64,000 bases of DNA from Vogesella urethralis (GTDB lineage Bacteria; Pseudomonadota; Gammaproteobacteria; Burkholderiales; Chromobacteriaceae), in contig NZ_VMDW02000058.1 in NCBI RefSeq assembly GCF_007644045.2, positions 1 through 64,000 on the forward strand, in the 5' to 3' direction. Positions 1-7,339 of the stretch are shown piece after piece. A model generated the notes under the pieces. The model made no database searches. It was not told the DNA's origin and saw nothing but the letters and a program-made list of their open reading frames with translations. A program made the translations under genes and the position numbers. Every line of letters starts with the position of its first letter. Position 1 is the stretch's first letter.

Positions 1-52
1 GGCTGTCACCGGTAGAGTACGAGAAGCAGTATTTCCAACGGCTCAAGAGTGT

Positions 53-565
53 CTAGAGAAGCTGGGGCGATTCACGCAGTGCGTCGGCTTTGTCGAGGAT
101 GGCGGCGATGCGGCGTTGTTCGGGGAAGGGTGGGAGCGGGATTCGAATCTTCGCAACTTGTGCCGGTCTCGCTCGCAACAGCGACCCACCCACACCGGAC
201 ACGGTTTGCATGAACTGGGCGTGAAAGTCATCGCCCAGCAAGACGTGCCGTAGGTACTCAGGCGCCGCATCCTCGCTGCGGAAAACAATCCACTCACCCG
301 AAGCAATCTGTCGATGTTCTCCGACCGGGCCAACAATCCATGACCGTCGGATGTGGGGCACGATTTTTGACAACAGCACATCTCGTGGCTGAACGATTTG
401 CTTTGTCGAGCCAATTTCTGCGCCAGTGACTACCTCGGGTTTGCGACTGTCGAATGCCGGGATGCTGTAAAGCTCAAACGTCTCATCAACAAACTTCGAG
501 GGGTCAACACTACCCAATCGAGTCGCCATCAGCTCTTCAAGCTGAACCATGGGAATGACGCTCAC
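53..565 (-). pseudogene. hsdS: Type I restriction specificity subunit, truncated
   Basis: This would be the DNA-recognition subunit of a type I restriction-modification complex. The 170-residue product holds one target-recognition domain and ends with the conserved spacer motif IPLPPFPEQRRIAAILDKAD (residues about 143-162). Six residues later it runs into a TAG stop at 53-55. Normal HsdS proteins are about 400 residues with two recognition domains, so the second half is missing. The GTG start overlaps the hsdM stop (GTGA, 562-565), the usual hsdM-hsdS coupling. The break falls just after the conserved spacer helix, a typical point for recombination between hsdS halves, so a shuffled half could lie left of the window. 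No hsdR is visible. Confidence 0.8.
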
Positions 566-2100
566 TTCAGCATCCCCTCAAGCTCCGCCATATCAATCTG
601 AATCTCGACTTCGAGCTGCTTCAGCTTGGCGAGGATGTCCAGCGGGTGTTCGTGCTCGACAGCCTCATGCACCACTTCCTTGTAGCGGTTGATGCTGAGG
701 TCGTAACCCTTCGCCGCGATGTCGGCCTTGGGTACGCAGAAGCTCTGCGCGGTACGCAGACGGTCGCGCTCGCTACCATCGCGCAGCGCCCAGCGGGTGA
801 GCACATCGGGCAGGTTGTTCTTGGCGTGTTCGGCCTCGTTCAATGTTTGGGCCGGGTTGGGGCCGAGTTTGTCCTCGTCCAGCAGTGGCTGGCGTTTGTC
901 GTCGAGGCTCCAGCCGTCGGCTAACATGTCGTAGAACCACACATTGTCGGTGCCGCCCGAGTTGGTTTTGGTAAACAACAATATAGCGGTGGAGACGCCG
1001 GCATACGGTTTGAACGCGCCGGCCGGCAATGAAATCACCCCGTCCAGTTTCTGTTCTTCTACCAGCATCTGCCGTAGCGCCTTGTGCGCCTTGCTGGAGC
1101 CGAACAGCACGCCATCGGGGACGATGACAGCGGCTCGGCCACCAGGCTTGAGCAGACGCAGGAAAAGTGCCAGGAACAGCAGCTCGGTCTTCTTGGTTTT
1201 GACGATGCTCAGCAGGTCTTTGGCGGTGTTCTCGTAGTCGAGGCTACCGGCAAACGGCGGGTTAGCAAGGATGAGGCTGTATTTCTCTTCATCGCCGGCA
1301 TGGTCTTGCGCCAGTGAGTCCTTGTAGCGGATGTCCGGGTTATCCACCCCGTGCAGCGCCATATTCATGGAGCCAATGCGCAGCATGGTGTTGTCGAAGT
1401 CGTAGCCGTGGAACATCCTGTGGTGGAAGTGAGTACGGGTCTCAAAGTCGTTAAGTAGGTCAGCGTATTGCTCACGCAGGTATTCGCCTGCAGCAACCAG
1501 GAAGCCGCAGGTGCCGCTGGCCGGGTCGCAGATGATGTCTTTGGGGGTGGGCTGGGTAAGCGCCACCATCAGCTTGATGATATGGCGCGGGGTGCGGAAC
1601 TGACCGTTCTGACCTGCTGCGGCAATCTTGCCCAGCATGTATTCGTACAGGTCACCCTTGGTGTCACGGTCTTCCATCGGTACGTGGTCGAGCATGTCCA
1701 CAATCCTGGACAGCAGGCCGGCTGTCGGAATGGTGTAGCGCGCGTCCTTCATATGCTGCGAATAGGTAGAACCATCACCACCAAGGCTGCGAAGGAAGGG
1801 GAAAACATGCTCGCCAACGACCGTGTGCATTTCGGCCGGAGAGAAATGCTTGAAGCGAGACCAACGCAGGTCGTCGTATGGGCGCCCTTTGGGGTCATTG
1901 CCCTCAGGGAAAATACGCGTAGCCATGGGCTTGCGAAGCAGCGCTGCCATGGACTCTTCTCGCGTGTGTGCATCGTCGAGTCGGCGGATGAACAGTAGGT
2001 AGGTGATTTGTTCCAGCACTTCCATCGGGTTGGAGATACCGCCCGACCAGCAGGCGTCCCAGATGGCGTTGACTTGTGAGCGGATTTCGCCTGTAAGCAT
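562..2100 (-). CDS. hsdM: Type I restriction-modification system DNA methylase (N6-adenine)
   Basis: This is the modification subunit, which transfers a methyl group from S-adenosylmethionine to adenine in the site chosen by HsdS. The 512-residue length is normal for the family. An HsdM N-terminal helical region (about 1-140) is followed by the SAM-binding motif I DPASGTCGF (about 192-200) and the catalytic motif IV NPPF (about 280-283). The stop overlaps the hsdS start by 4 bp, so the two are translationally coupled. With hsdS cut short, the complex may still methylate as an HsdM plus half-HsdS dimer, as known for engineered half-subunits, or it may be inactive. No restriction subunit lies in the window. 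Confidence 0.95.
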   Translation of the reverse strand: MLTGEIRSQVNAIWDACWSGGISNPMEVLEQITYLLFIRRLDDAHTREESMAALLRKPMATRIFPEGNDPKGRPYDDLRWSRFKHFSPAEMHTVVGEHVFPFLRSLGGDGSTYSQHMKDARYTIPTAGLLSRIVDMLDHVPMEDRDTKGDLYEYMLGKIAAAGQNGQFRTPRHIIKLMVALTQPTPKDIICDPASGTCGFLVAAGEYLREQYADLLNDFETRTHFHHRMFHGYDFDNTMLRIGSMNMALHGVDNPDIRYKDSLAQDHAGDEEKYSLILANPPFAGSLDYENTAKDLLSIVKTKKTELLFLALFLRLLKPGGRAAVIVPDGVLFGSSKAHKALRQMLVEEQKLDGVISLPAGAFKPYAGVSTAILLFTKTNSGGTDNVWFYDMLADGWSLDDKRQPLLDEDKLGPNPAQTLNEAEHAKNNLPDVLTRWALRDGSERDRLRTAQSFCVPKADIAAKGYDLSINRYKEVVHEAVEHEHPLDILAKLKQLEVEIQIDMAELEGMLK

Positions 2101-2260
2101 AACTAGTTAATTCCTTGAATTTCACTGCGGCTAAGCACGGAACAGTCGCCCTATGCTAATCATGCAAACATGATAACGGCTAGTCAGTGTTTGATTCAAA
2201 ATATTGGCTGATTGCACATGTCGCGTGACCGGTAATCAGTGGGAGGCGTCATGCTCACGG

Positions 2261-2965
2261 TTAATGTGTCACGAGCAACTCTTCCAGCGTGCGTACCGGG
2301 GTGCCGTAGATAGGAAGCTTTACTATATACGGCAGAGTTGGTAGCTCAAGCATGCCCCGGCCAAATTTGCTAGCCAGCTTGGCTGCCAGGTGGTTGAGCT
2401 TGAGAACTTGACCGCGCACGCCGCTGAATAGCGGCATGGCGGAATGTCGCTCAACCATGGTGGCAATGGCTGCGATGTCTCTCTCTCGCACGGTTTGCAC
2501 CACGGCTGCCTCAAGCTCTGCGTAGCGTGTGGGTACGATTCGCCAGGTCCATGTCGTTGCCTTGACTTTGGGCATGCGCTTTTCGTACTCAAGCAGTTCA
2601 TAGCTGAGAAAGCGCAGATGCTGCCCACGGCGGCGGCTGTCTTTGAATGCGCCGAGGTTCGGAGCTGTGGGGTCAGCAAGTCCTCCTTTGCCTTCCGTCG
2701 AGAGTAAGCACCAGAAAACCTCGCCGTCGTCGAGCGCTACCACTACTAAATGCACAGACGCACTCCGCTTGCGGCGATCATACGCTCGGCCTGGTGCGTC
2801 CCGATGAATGGCGAACTGTTCTAGCTTAGGCTGGAACCGCCCAAGTTTGCTGGCGGGCATCCTGCCTGACAGATGGTAGTAGTGGCCTGCCGCTGTTAGT
2901 TGCTGCATCAGCAGCATGGCGGCAGTTCTGGAACTAGGCAGCTTGATGATTTTGCGAGTAGTCAT
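2261..2965 (-). CDS. Uncharacterised island protein
   Basis: I do not recognise this 234-residue protein. It is basic, with no signal peptide or membrane segment. It starts with a charged stretch (MTTRKIIKLP) and has a central region rich in W, Y and R (KATTWTWRIVPTRYAELEAA). The general look is of a soluble nucleic-acid-associated protein from a mobile element, but that is a guess. The ATG at 2965 is chosen because the region around it is the better start; a GTG at 3004 would add 13 residues, and neither has a clear ribosome-binding site. It lies on the same strand as hsdMS, 160 bp upstream, and is divergent from the structured RNA region that follows. Confidence 0.6.
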   Translation of the reverse strand: MTTRKIIKLPSSRTAAMLLMQQLTAAGHYYHLSGRMPASKLGRFQPKLEQFAIHRDAPGRAYDRRKRSASVHLVVVALDDGEVFWCLLSTEGKGGLADPTAPNLGAFKDSRRRGQHLRFLSYELLEYEKRMPKVKATTWTWRIVPTRYAELEAAVVQTVRERDIAAIATMVERHSAMPLFSGVRGQVLKLNHLAAKLASKFGRGMLELPTLPYIVKLPIYGTPVRTLEELLVTH

Positions 2966-3201
2966 ACTCGGTATAGCACCGCGTAGCGGCGTGCGATTAG
3001 ACACATTTCTAATTGCATGAATGAACTGGGAGAGTCGCGCAGATTTTTGGCGCTATACACAAGCAGGAAAGACGCAATAAGGAATACGTACCTGGGGCGC
3101 CAACCTCTTCCACATCACATCATGCATGGGGTGAGAGGCGCGCCAACGCCTTCACCGCTCTGGAGCAGTGCTCCGACCTTCCGCCAGAGGGTAGTTCTGT
3201 G

Positions 3202-3296
3202 GCGCCGTATGCTCGTAATGGAGCTTGTACGGTGCGAGGGGGAGGCAGGGGACTAATACCGGCTTACGCCGGCGTAACCCCTCTGCTTTATCCCAT
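3202..3296 (+). ncRNA. Group II intron domains V and VI
   Basis: Domain V spans 3202-3235 and has the canonical 34-nt geometry. Positions 1-9 pair with 26-34 (GCGCCGT with ACGGTGC at the base), there is a two-base bulge (TT, 3225-3226), and an upper stem GCTC/GAGC carries a short loop. The catalytic triad is CGC, a known variant of AGC. Domain VI (3240-3296) has a GC-rich inner hairpin (CCGGC TTAC GCCGG) and an outer stem of G-rich and C-rich arms. It ends in CCCAT, a plausible 3' splice site, with an adenosine 7 nt from the end that could be the branch point. The domain V match is strong; the domain VI pairing is approximate. Confidence 0.75.
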
Positions 3297-3327
3297 GGCT
3301 GCCGAGTGCCCAACTCGGCGACAACTG
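3297..3327 (+). other. Candidate circularised exon between 3' and 5' splice sites
   Basis: This 31-nt segment lies between the domain VI end (CCCAT, 3296) and the GTGCG intron start (3328). It contains a perfect 7-bp hairpin, GCCGAGT (3301-3307) with ACTCGGC (3313-3319) and a GCCCA loop. In a CP group II ribozyme back-splicing would release exactly this segment as a small circular RNA. The boundaries are inferred from splice-site consensus and could shift by a few bases. Confidence 0.5.
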
Positions 3328-4120
3328 GTGCGAACACGAAACGGGCCTGGGGAGCAAATGTCCCAGAGTCCCTGACCAATTGAAAATCGGGTGTAAGTCC
3401 CGACGACGGGGACGCGGGAAAGCCGCGTAACGTCTGCCAGACAGGATGGCTGCGTAATCGCCGGTAGTGATGCCGGCCTCGCCAGGATGACCCAAGTGGG
3501 TCAGACCTGGCGGGCGAGCGTGTGGTGAACCAGGGTCGCGCCTGGGAAGCTGCAAGCCGCGCTGAGAGCTTAAACCTGTAACCGCGCCCGCAAGGGTGCA
3601 GTCTGGAAAGTGCAGAAGCCATATAGGGCCTGAAGTGCCTGCTGATTGGTGGAAGCTCTATGGGTAACGATGGATTGAAAAGTAAGCGAGGGGCTTTTCC
3701 CGGTTCGCCCCGCTGAAATACGGTAACCAGCCCGTTTCTATTGCCATAGAGTGAGCCAGTGGCGTTCCTGCATGAACGTGAGAATTTGGTCTAAGTGGTG
3801 CGAAATGCTCTCTTGCGGTCGGTGTGGTGGCACATACCGGCACGGAAGTAACGACTCTGACAAGTCGCATAGAGAGTATGAGCGAGGCTTTTCGATGATG
3901 ACCCTTGACCGAAAGCCAGGGCGAGTTGTGAAGCTGACAGAACGAAGAGAGTAGCGTGATGATGAAAAAGGCAGCAACGTTGGCGCGTTGCGAGCTGACC
4001 TTTAGTCTTGGCGGACGGAGGTCTCATATGTTGGGGTTAAGTGTGTCGGTGACAGCTTGCTAACCCCCAAGCAACTATCTGCAGAGCAATAAGTAGGTAG
4101 AGGCAAACCAACCACTCTGA

Positions 4121-4154
4121 ACAGGCTGCGCTGAAAATGTGCAGCCTGTTTTTC
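4121..4154 (+). terminator. Intrinsic terminator of the structured RNA
   Basis: Perfect 9-bp arms ACAGGCTGC (4121-4129) and GCAGCCTGT (4141-4149) are followed by a T tract. No plus-strand gene precedes it, so it most likely ends the transcript that carries the group II-like RNA. Confidence 0.85.
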
Positions 4155-4305
4155 CAGTTGTGACGCCAGACCGTAGCCATGTCATGTCTGTGTTCCCCCT
4201 GTTTTTTTGGGGGGCTCCGCCCCTCGCCTTGTCACCACCGCTCTAGCTCGGAGTACCTCGGCGAGCCTCCCCGAATTTGGGCTTGGCGCTGTGTTTGCCC
4301 CCTTT
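4155..4305. other. Non-coding gap left of the origin
   Basis: No gene is seen. The stretch contains a C6-T7-G6 block near 4196-4217 and a GGGGC/GCCCC hairpin next to it. These lie on the outer side of the rep gene and its origin and may be a plasmid-derived control or termination structure; nothing more can be supported. Confidence 0.4.
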
Positions 4306-4344
4306 GGGCGCTGCTACCTGATATGGCCTAACCGAGCATTTTGG
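4306..4344 (-). other. ColE2-type replication origin (putative)
   Basis: Read on the minus strand, directly after the rep stop codon (4349-4351), the sequence contains GGCCATATCAGGTAGCAG followed by CGCCC. This matches my recollection of the ColE2/ColE3 plasmid origin (CTTATCAGATAACAG followed by CGCC) with few changes. In ColE2 plasmids the origin lies just downstream of the rep gene, where Rep primes synthesis, so both position and sequence agree. The consensus is recalled, not aligned. Confidence 0.6.
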
Positions 4345-4348
4345 CTGA

Positions 4349-5284
4349 TTACGTCCAGAGATGGCCATAGCCTTCCGATAGCGTAGACACCGAGCAGCCG
4401 AGTGCTTGTGCAACGGTTCTCATCGACGGTTTCCAGCCCTCGACTGAGAGCCTGGCTATGGCGTCATGAATAGCTTGCTCCCGGCGGTTGCGTTTCAATG
4501 TCGCAGTCGCTTCCGCGCCACGGCGCCCGCGTTCCGCTTGAAGCTCACGAAACTCCGCCGGGGAGAAGCGCCGCCATACATAGCGGGCCACACTGCGAGC
4601 GATACCCGCAACTTCAGCGTTGCTTAATGGAACAGGGTAGCAATTCAGGGTTTCCGCTTGCCGCCTAACGACTTCGGCCCAGAAGCGCTGGCCGTCAGGG
4701 CGCCAGTATCCTCTGACAGCACTGTAAGCCCATATTCTCAGTTTATCGAAGAGGTCGCAGTTACGTCCTACACCTGCTGGTATAGGAGCTGGCCTAGTGG
4801 ACAAGTCGGCGAACTCGGCCAGGTAGCCGAGCTCATAGGTCGGCGCGTTGGCCGGCTCCCACAGCCGCCAAGAGAGATGCAGTGGGTTTTTTGCTAATGG
4901 GCCTGTAAAGGCAAAATCTGCACCAACTTTCTCCGTGTAGGCACGCTCAATTGCTGCCAGGTAGCGCATTGGCGCTATCCGGGCCGCATCGGTTGTGCAG
5001 ACCGGTGATGACAAGGCATATCCGATATGTGCATGACCATTTGCAGGATTGATGGCGACATAGGTCGGTGGTGGTAAGCCGAAGTCTTCCCATGCCATTG
5101 CCGCACCAGGGCGGTCGATGTCGAGTATCAACCAAGCCTGATGAGCCGGTGGGTTGAGTTGTATGTATCGCTCGCCAAGTGCGGTGACCCTCGGTCGAAT
5201 ACGAGCGAAGTGTTTTTCATCGGCGCAGTATGGGCGTCGGGGGGCATGCGCTTCGATGAGCGCAGAGAGGGCGGCAGATGCCAA
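4349..5284 (-). CDS. rep: ColE2-family plasmid replication protein (replicase/primase)
   Basis: The 311-residue protein matches the ColE2 Rep/replicase layout. An N-terminal catalytic half has the segments LILDIDRPGAA (about 52-62) and NPANGHAHIGYAL (about 78-90), where ColE2-type Reps carry acidic and histidine residues. A PriCT-like helical segment follows (about 195-245), then a basic C-terminal helix-turn-helix (about 275-308) that would bind the origin. ColE2 Rep both binds the origin and makes the short RNA primer. The start is taken as TTG at 5284 with GGAG six bases upstream; no ATG gives the full N-terminus. A likely origin lies directly downstream. The island therefore includes an integrated plasmid or a plasmid-derived replication module. 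Confidence 0.85.
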   Translation of the reverse strand: MASAALSALIEAHAPRRPYCADEKHFARIRPRVTALGERYIQLNPPAHQAWLILDIDRPGAAMAWEDFGLPPPTYVAINPANGHAHIGYALSSPVCTTDAARIAPMRYLAAIERAYTEKVGADFAFTGPLAKNPLHLSWRLWEPANAPTYELGYLAEFADLSTRPAPIPAGVGRNCDLFDKLRIWAYSAVRGYWRPDGQRFWAEVVRRQAETLNCYPVPLSNAEVAGIARSVARYVWRRFSPAEFRELQAERGRRGAEATATLKRNRREQAIHDAIARLSVEGWKPSMRTVAQALGCSVSTLSEGYGHLWT

Positions 5285-5377
5285 GGCACGCTCCAGTCAA
5301 GGGCGTGCCGCATGCAGCAATCAATGTTGTCCTCGGTATAGTCGGTATGCCCTTACGCTGCAGACGGCGCGGGGTAG

Positions 5378-5581
5378 TTAGTTAAGTGTGGCTGCTGTGT
5401 TGGTGCTGAGCGATGCAATCAATAGCTCGATGTCACTACGTCGCCATAGCGATACTCGTGGTCCGAGCTTGACTGGTGCAGGGAAACGGCCTTTTTTGAT
5501 GCCGTCGTACCACGTCGCACGCGAGACTGGGATAATTGCCAGCACTTCAGGCAGGCGCAGGAAAGAATCGGTTGTAGTCAT
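5378..5581 (-). CDS. alpA: AlpA-family phage/island transcriptional regulator
   Basis: This small DNA-binding protein (67 residues) is of the AlpA/excisionase type, which in P4-like elements activates integrase expression or excision. The start MTTTDSFLRLPEVLAII, the core SRATWYDGIKKGRFPAPVKL and the segment SLWRRSDIELLI are the family's signature. The ATG at 5581 gives the standard N-terminus. A GTG at 5626 with a GGAGG 12 bases upstream would add 15 residues. It sits upstream of rep on the same strand, the order seen in phage-plasmid islands. No integrase is visible in the window. Confidence 0.85.
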   Translation of the reverse strand: MTTTDSFLRLPEVLAIIPVSRATWYDGIKKGRFPAPVKLGPRVSLWRRSDIELLIASLSTNTAATLN

Positions 5582-5973
5582 TACGCATTTCCATCCCCAG
5601 AAGGTTTGCCGGAAATGTGTCCTCACAAGTCAGATATACCTCCACTGGCAAGCTGGGTAGTCCTGCCAGTGTCCGGTGGCGTCAATTGACGCTTGTGACC
5701 GTATAGGCAGTTTTGATGCTGATATTTACATTGTATTTTTCTATCAAAATGAATTTTTGATAGCCGTTTTTGGTGTGGATGCTGCACATCCATGCGGCGA
5801 TGGTTTGAACTCACTGGGCGGGTTCAGTGAGCGATACAAAGCTGGAAGATACGCTAGGGCAAACTCGGTATCACCGCGAACCACCTCAGTGCATGATTAA
5901 AGCGGGTATCCAATCGGGTACTTAAAATTGTTAATTTTATAAAATTCATAATAATCAATAGGATGTGTTTGAT
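5582..5973. other. Island/chromosome junction region without a gene
   Basis: No convincing gene is present. The stretch is AT-rich compared with both sides (notably 5690-5765 and 5915-5960) and holds an imperfect hairpin CTCACTG/CAGTGAG near 5810-5831. The switch from island genes to housekeeping xthA must lie here, but no direct repeat or tRNA fragment that would mark an attachment site was recognised. The right end should carry the xthA promoter. Confidence 0.5.
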
Positions 5974-6744
5974 ATGAAGCTTGCCACCTGGAACGTCAAC
6001 TCGCTGAAAGTGCGCCTGCCGCACGTGCTGCAATGGCTGGCCGATAACCCGGTAGAGGTGTTGTGCCTGCAGGAATTGAAGCTGGACCAGCCGGCATTTC
6101 CGCAAGCCGAGATCGAGGCCGCCGGCTACCAGGCGGTGTGGCTGGGGCAGAAAACCTATAACGGTGTGGCCATCCTGGTAAAGAACGGCTGCCAGCTGAG
6201 CGATGTGGTGACCGGCATGCCCGGCTATGAAGACGAGCAGCGCCGCGTGATTACCGCCACCGTGGACGGCGTGCGCGTGATCTGTGCCTACTTCGTCAAC
6301 GGCGAAGCGGTGGATTCGCCCAAGTACCAGTACAAGCTGGGCTGGTTGGCCGCGATGGAGCGCTACGTGGCCGCCGAGCTGCAGCAGCATACCGAGCTGG
6401 CGCTGCTGGGTGACTACAACATCGCGCCGGAAGACATCGACGTCTACGACCCGGCAGGCTGGCACGAGCAGGTACTGTGCACCACGCCGGAGCGCGACAG
6501 CTTCCGCCGCCTGCTGGGCCTGGGCCTGCACGACAGCTTCCGCCTGTTCAACCAGGAGGCCAAGCAGTACAGCTGGTGGGATTACCGCGCGATGATGTTC
6601 CGCCGCAATATGGGCGTGCGTATCGACCACATCCTGATCACCGACAGCCTGAAAGCGCGCGCCACCGCGTGTGTCATCGACAAGACGCCACGCAAGTGGG
6701 AACGCCCGTCCGACCACACGCCGGTGGTACTGACGCTGGGCTAG
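5974..6744 (+). CDS. xthA: Exodeoxyribonuclease III
   Basis: This is an AP endonuclease and 3'-5' exonuclease of base excision repair, cutting the backbone at abasic sites. The 256 residues match ExoIII length. Visible active-site motifs of the exonuclease/endonuclease/phosphatase fold are WNVNSLKVR (N8), LQELKLD (metal-binding E about 35), LLGDYNIAPEDIDVYDP (D and N), and the C-terminal RIDHILITDSL with PSDHTPVVL (catalytic histidine near residue 250). The ATG at 5974 is chosen over an upstream GTG because AGGA (5960-5963) is correctly spaced. It appears monocistronic and is the first clear core gene after the island. Confidence 0.95.
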   Translation: MKLATWNVNSLKVRLPHVLQWLADNPVEVLCLQELKLDQPAFPQAEIEAAGYQAVWLGQKTYNGVAILVKNGCQLSDVVTGMPGYEDEQRRVITATVDGVRVICAYFVNGEAVDSPKYQYKLGWLAAMERYVAAELQQHTELALLGDYNIAPEDIDVYDPAGWHEQVLCTTPERDSFRRLLGLGLHDSFRLFNQEAKQYSWWDYRAMMFRRNMGVRIDHILITDSLKARATACVIDKTPRKWERPSDHTPVVLTLG

Positions 6745-7015
6745 CGCCAAGCGGCGGGAGAGGGGGGCAAGTGGTGAAAGGTAGGCATTTTTAATGCATA
6801 TTTCATGCTTTCCACCCCCTTGATGCAGAAAGTGCTTGCAGCACAGCGACTTGGTGCGTATAACGTGCCCAGCAAGATTTCAAGCTGTCGATCCAAAGTT
6901 TCAACGTTGTTCCCCTGCACAAGCGGTACGCCATTGTTTCCAGCGGTCTCTTCTTGATGATTTCGCTCCTTAGGGCATAGCCCGATTTTTCACGTTTTTT
7001 CAAAAGGAAACCTTC
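6745..7015 (+). promoter_or_regulatory. Long leader region of the cold-shock gene
   Basis: There is no gene in these 271 bases. Cold-shock mRNAs usually carry a 150-200-nt structured 5' leader acting as a thermosensor, and the AT-rich start near 6785-6810 plus the long gap before the ATG fits that. A strong AAGGAAAC ribosome-binding site (7004-7011) precedes the start. The transcription start cannot be placed from sequence alone. Confidence 0.4.
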
Positions 7016-7219
7016 ATGGAAACCGGTACCGTTAAATGGTTCAACGACGCTAAAGGCTTTGGCTTCATCACTCCGGACGCTGGTGGCAACGACCTGTTCG
7101 CCCACTTCTCCGAAATCCAGAGCAACGGCTTCAAATCCCTGGCCGAAGGTCAGAAAGTAAGCTACGTATCTGGCATGGGCAAAAAAGGCCCGCAAGCTAC
7201 CCAGATCAAGCCGCTGTAA
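7016..7219 (+). CDS. Cold-shock domain protein (CspA family)
   Basis: This single-domain RNA/DNA chaperone melts structured RNA in the cold or during growth. The 67 residues form one OB-fold. RNP1 is KGFGFI (about 13-18) and RNP2 is DLFAHFSEI (about 26-34, with the common V of FVHF replaced by A). The N-terminus [18 protein letters not shown] is typical of the family. It is flanked by a long leader and a strong terminator, so it is expressed alone. Which Csp paralogue it represents cannot be decided. Confidence 0.97.
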   Translation: METGTVKWFNDAKGFGFITPDAGGNDLFAHFSEIQSNGFKSLAEGQKVSYVSGMGKKGPQATQIKPL

Positions 7220-7248
7220 TTTCAGCGCGATCAGGTACTGCCTGTAGC

Positions 7249-7277
7249 AAAAAAACCCCGCGTCAGCGGGGTTTTTT
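7249..7277 (+). terminator. Terminator after the cold-shock gene
   Basis: CCCCGC (7256-7261) pairs with GCGGGG (7266-7271) around a GTCA loop. A tracts precede it and six T follow, giving a strong, potentially bidirectional terminator. Confidence 0.95.
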
Positions 7278-7282
7278 CATGG

Positions 7283-7319
7283 AAAAGCCCCCGTTGCGGT
7301 AGCAAAGCGGGGGCTTTTT
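7283..7319. terminator. Second terminator, shared by converging genes
   Basis: AAAAGCCCCCG and CGGGGGCTTTTT flank a short loop. The symmetry lets it stop transcription from either side, including the DUF1523 gene that reads toward it. Confidence 0.85.
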
Positions 7320-7339
7320 GCTGGCGGGTGCGGCAGCGG

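Larger units (their letters stand above)
3128..4154 (+). ncRNA. Candidate circularly permuted group II ribozyme transcript
   Basis: This kilobase has no credible protein gene but dense RNA-like structure on the plus strand. In order: two hairpins (3128-3190); a 34-nt group II domain V (3202-3235); a domain VI-like hairpin (3240-3296); a 31-nt spacer; the group II 5' end GTGCG (3328); then several hundred bases of domain-I to III-like sequence, including a GGTAACGATGG segment near 3661. It ends with an intrinsic terminator (4121-4154). In a normal intron domains V and VI come last. Here they come first, which is the published CP group II arrangement. No reverse transcriptase is encoded. The alternative is two abutting remnants of ordinary introns, but the shared terminator and intact domain V favour one functional unit. 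Confidence 0.65.

Noticed and set aside
3017-3256. Short plus-strand frame across domain V
   Set aside because: It covers the conserved ribozyme stem and has no family resemblance or ribosome-binding site; the RNA structure explains the sequence better.
3924-3929. AGTTGT as an exon-binding site pairing with ACAACT (3321-3326) before the GTGCG splice site
   Set aside because: The pairing is perfect for six bases, but it lies about 600 nt from the splice site, further than expected for domain I, and the register is off by one base. Kept only as a weak possibility.
3128-4154. An ordinary mobile group II intron with its reverse transcriptase
   Set aside because: No reverse-transcriptase or maturase frame is present, and domains V/VI precede the 5' splice motif rather than following it.
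5623-5814. Minus-strand 63-codon frame in the island junction
   Set aside because: It has no recognisable family or ribosome-binding site, and the AT-rich sequence looks like junction DNA.
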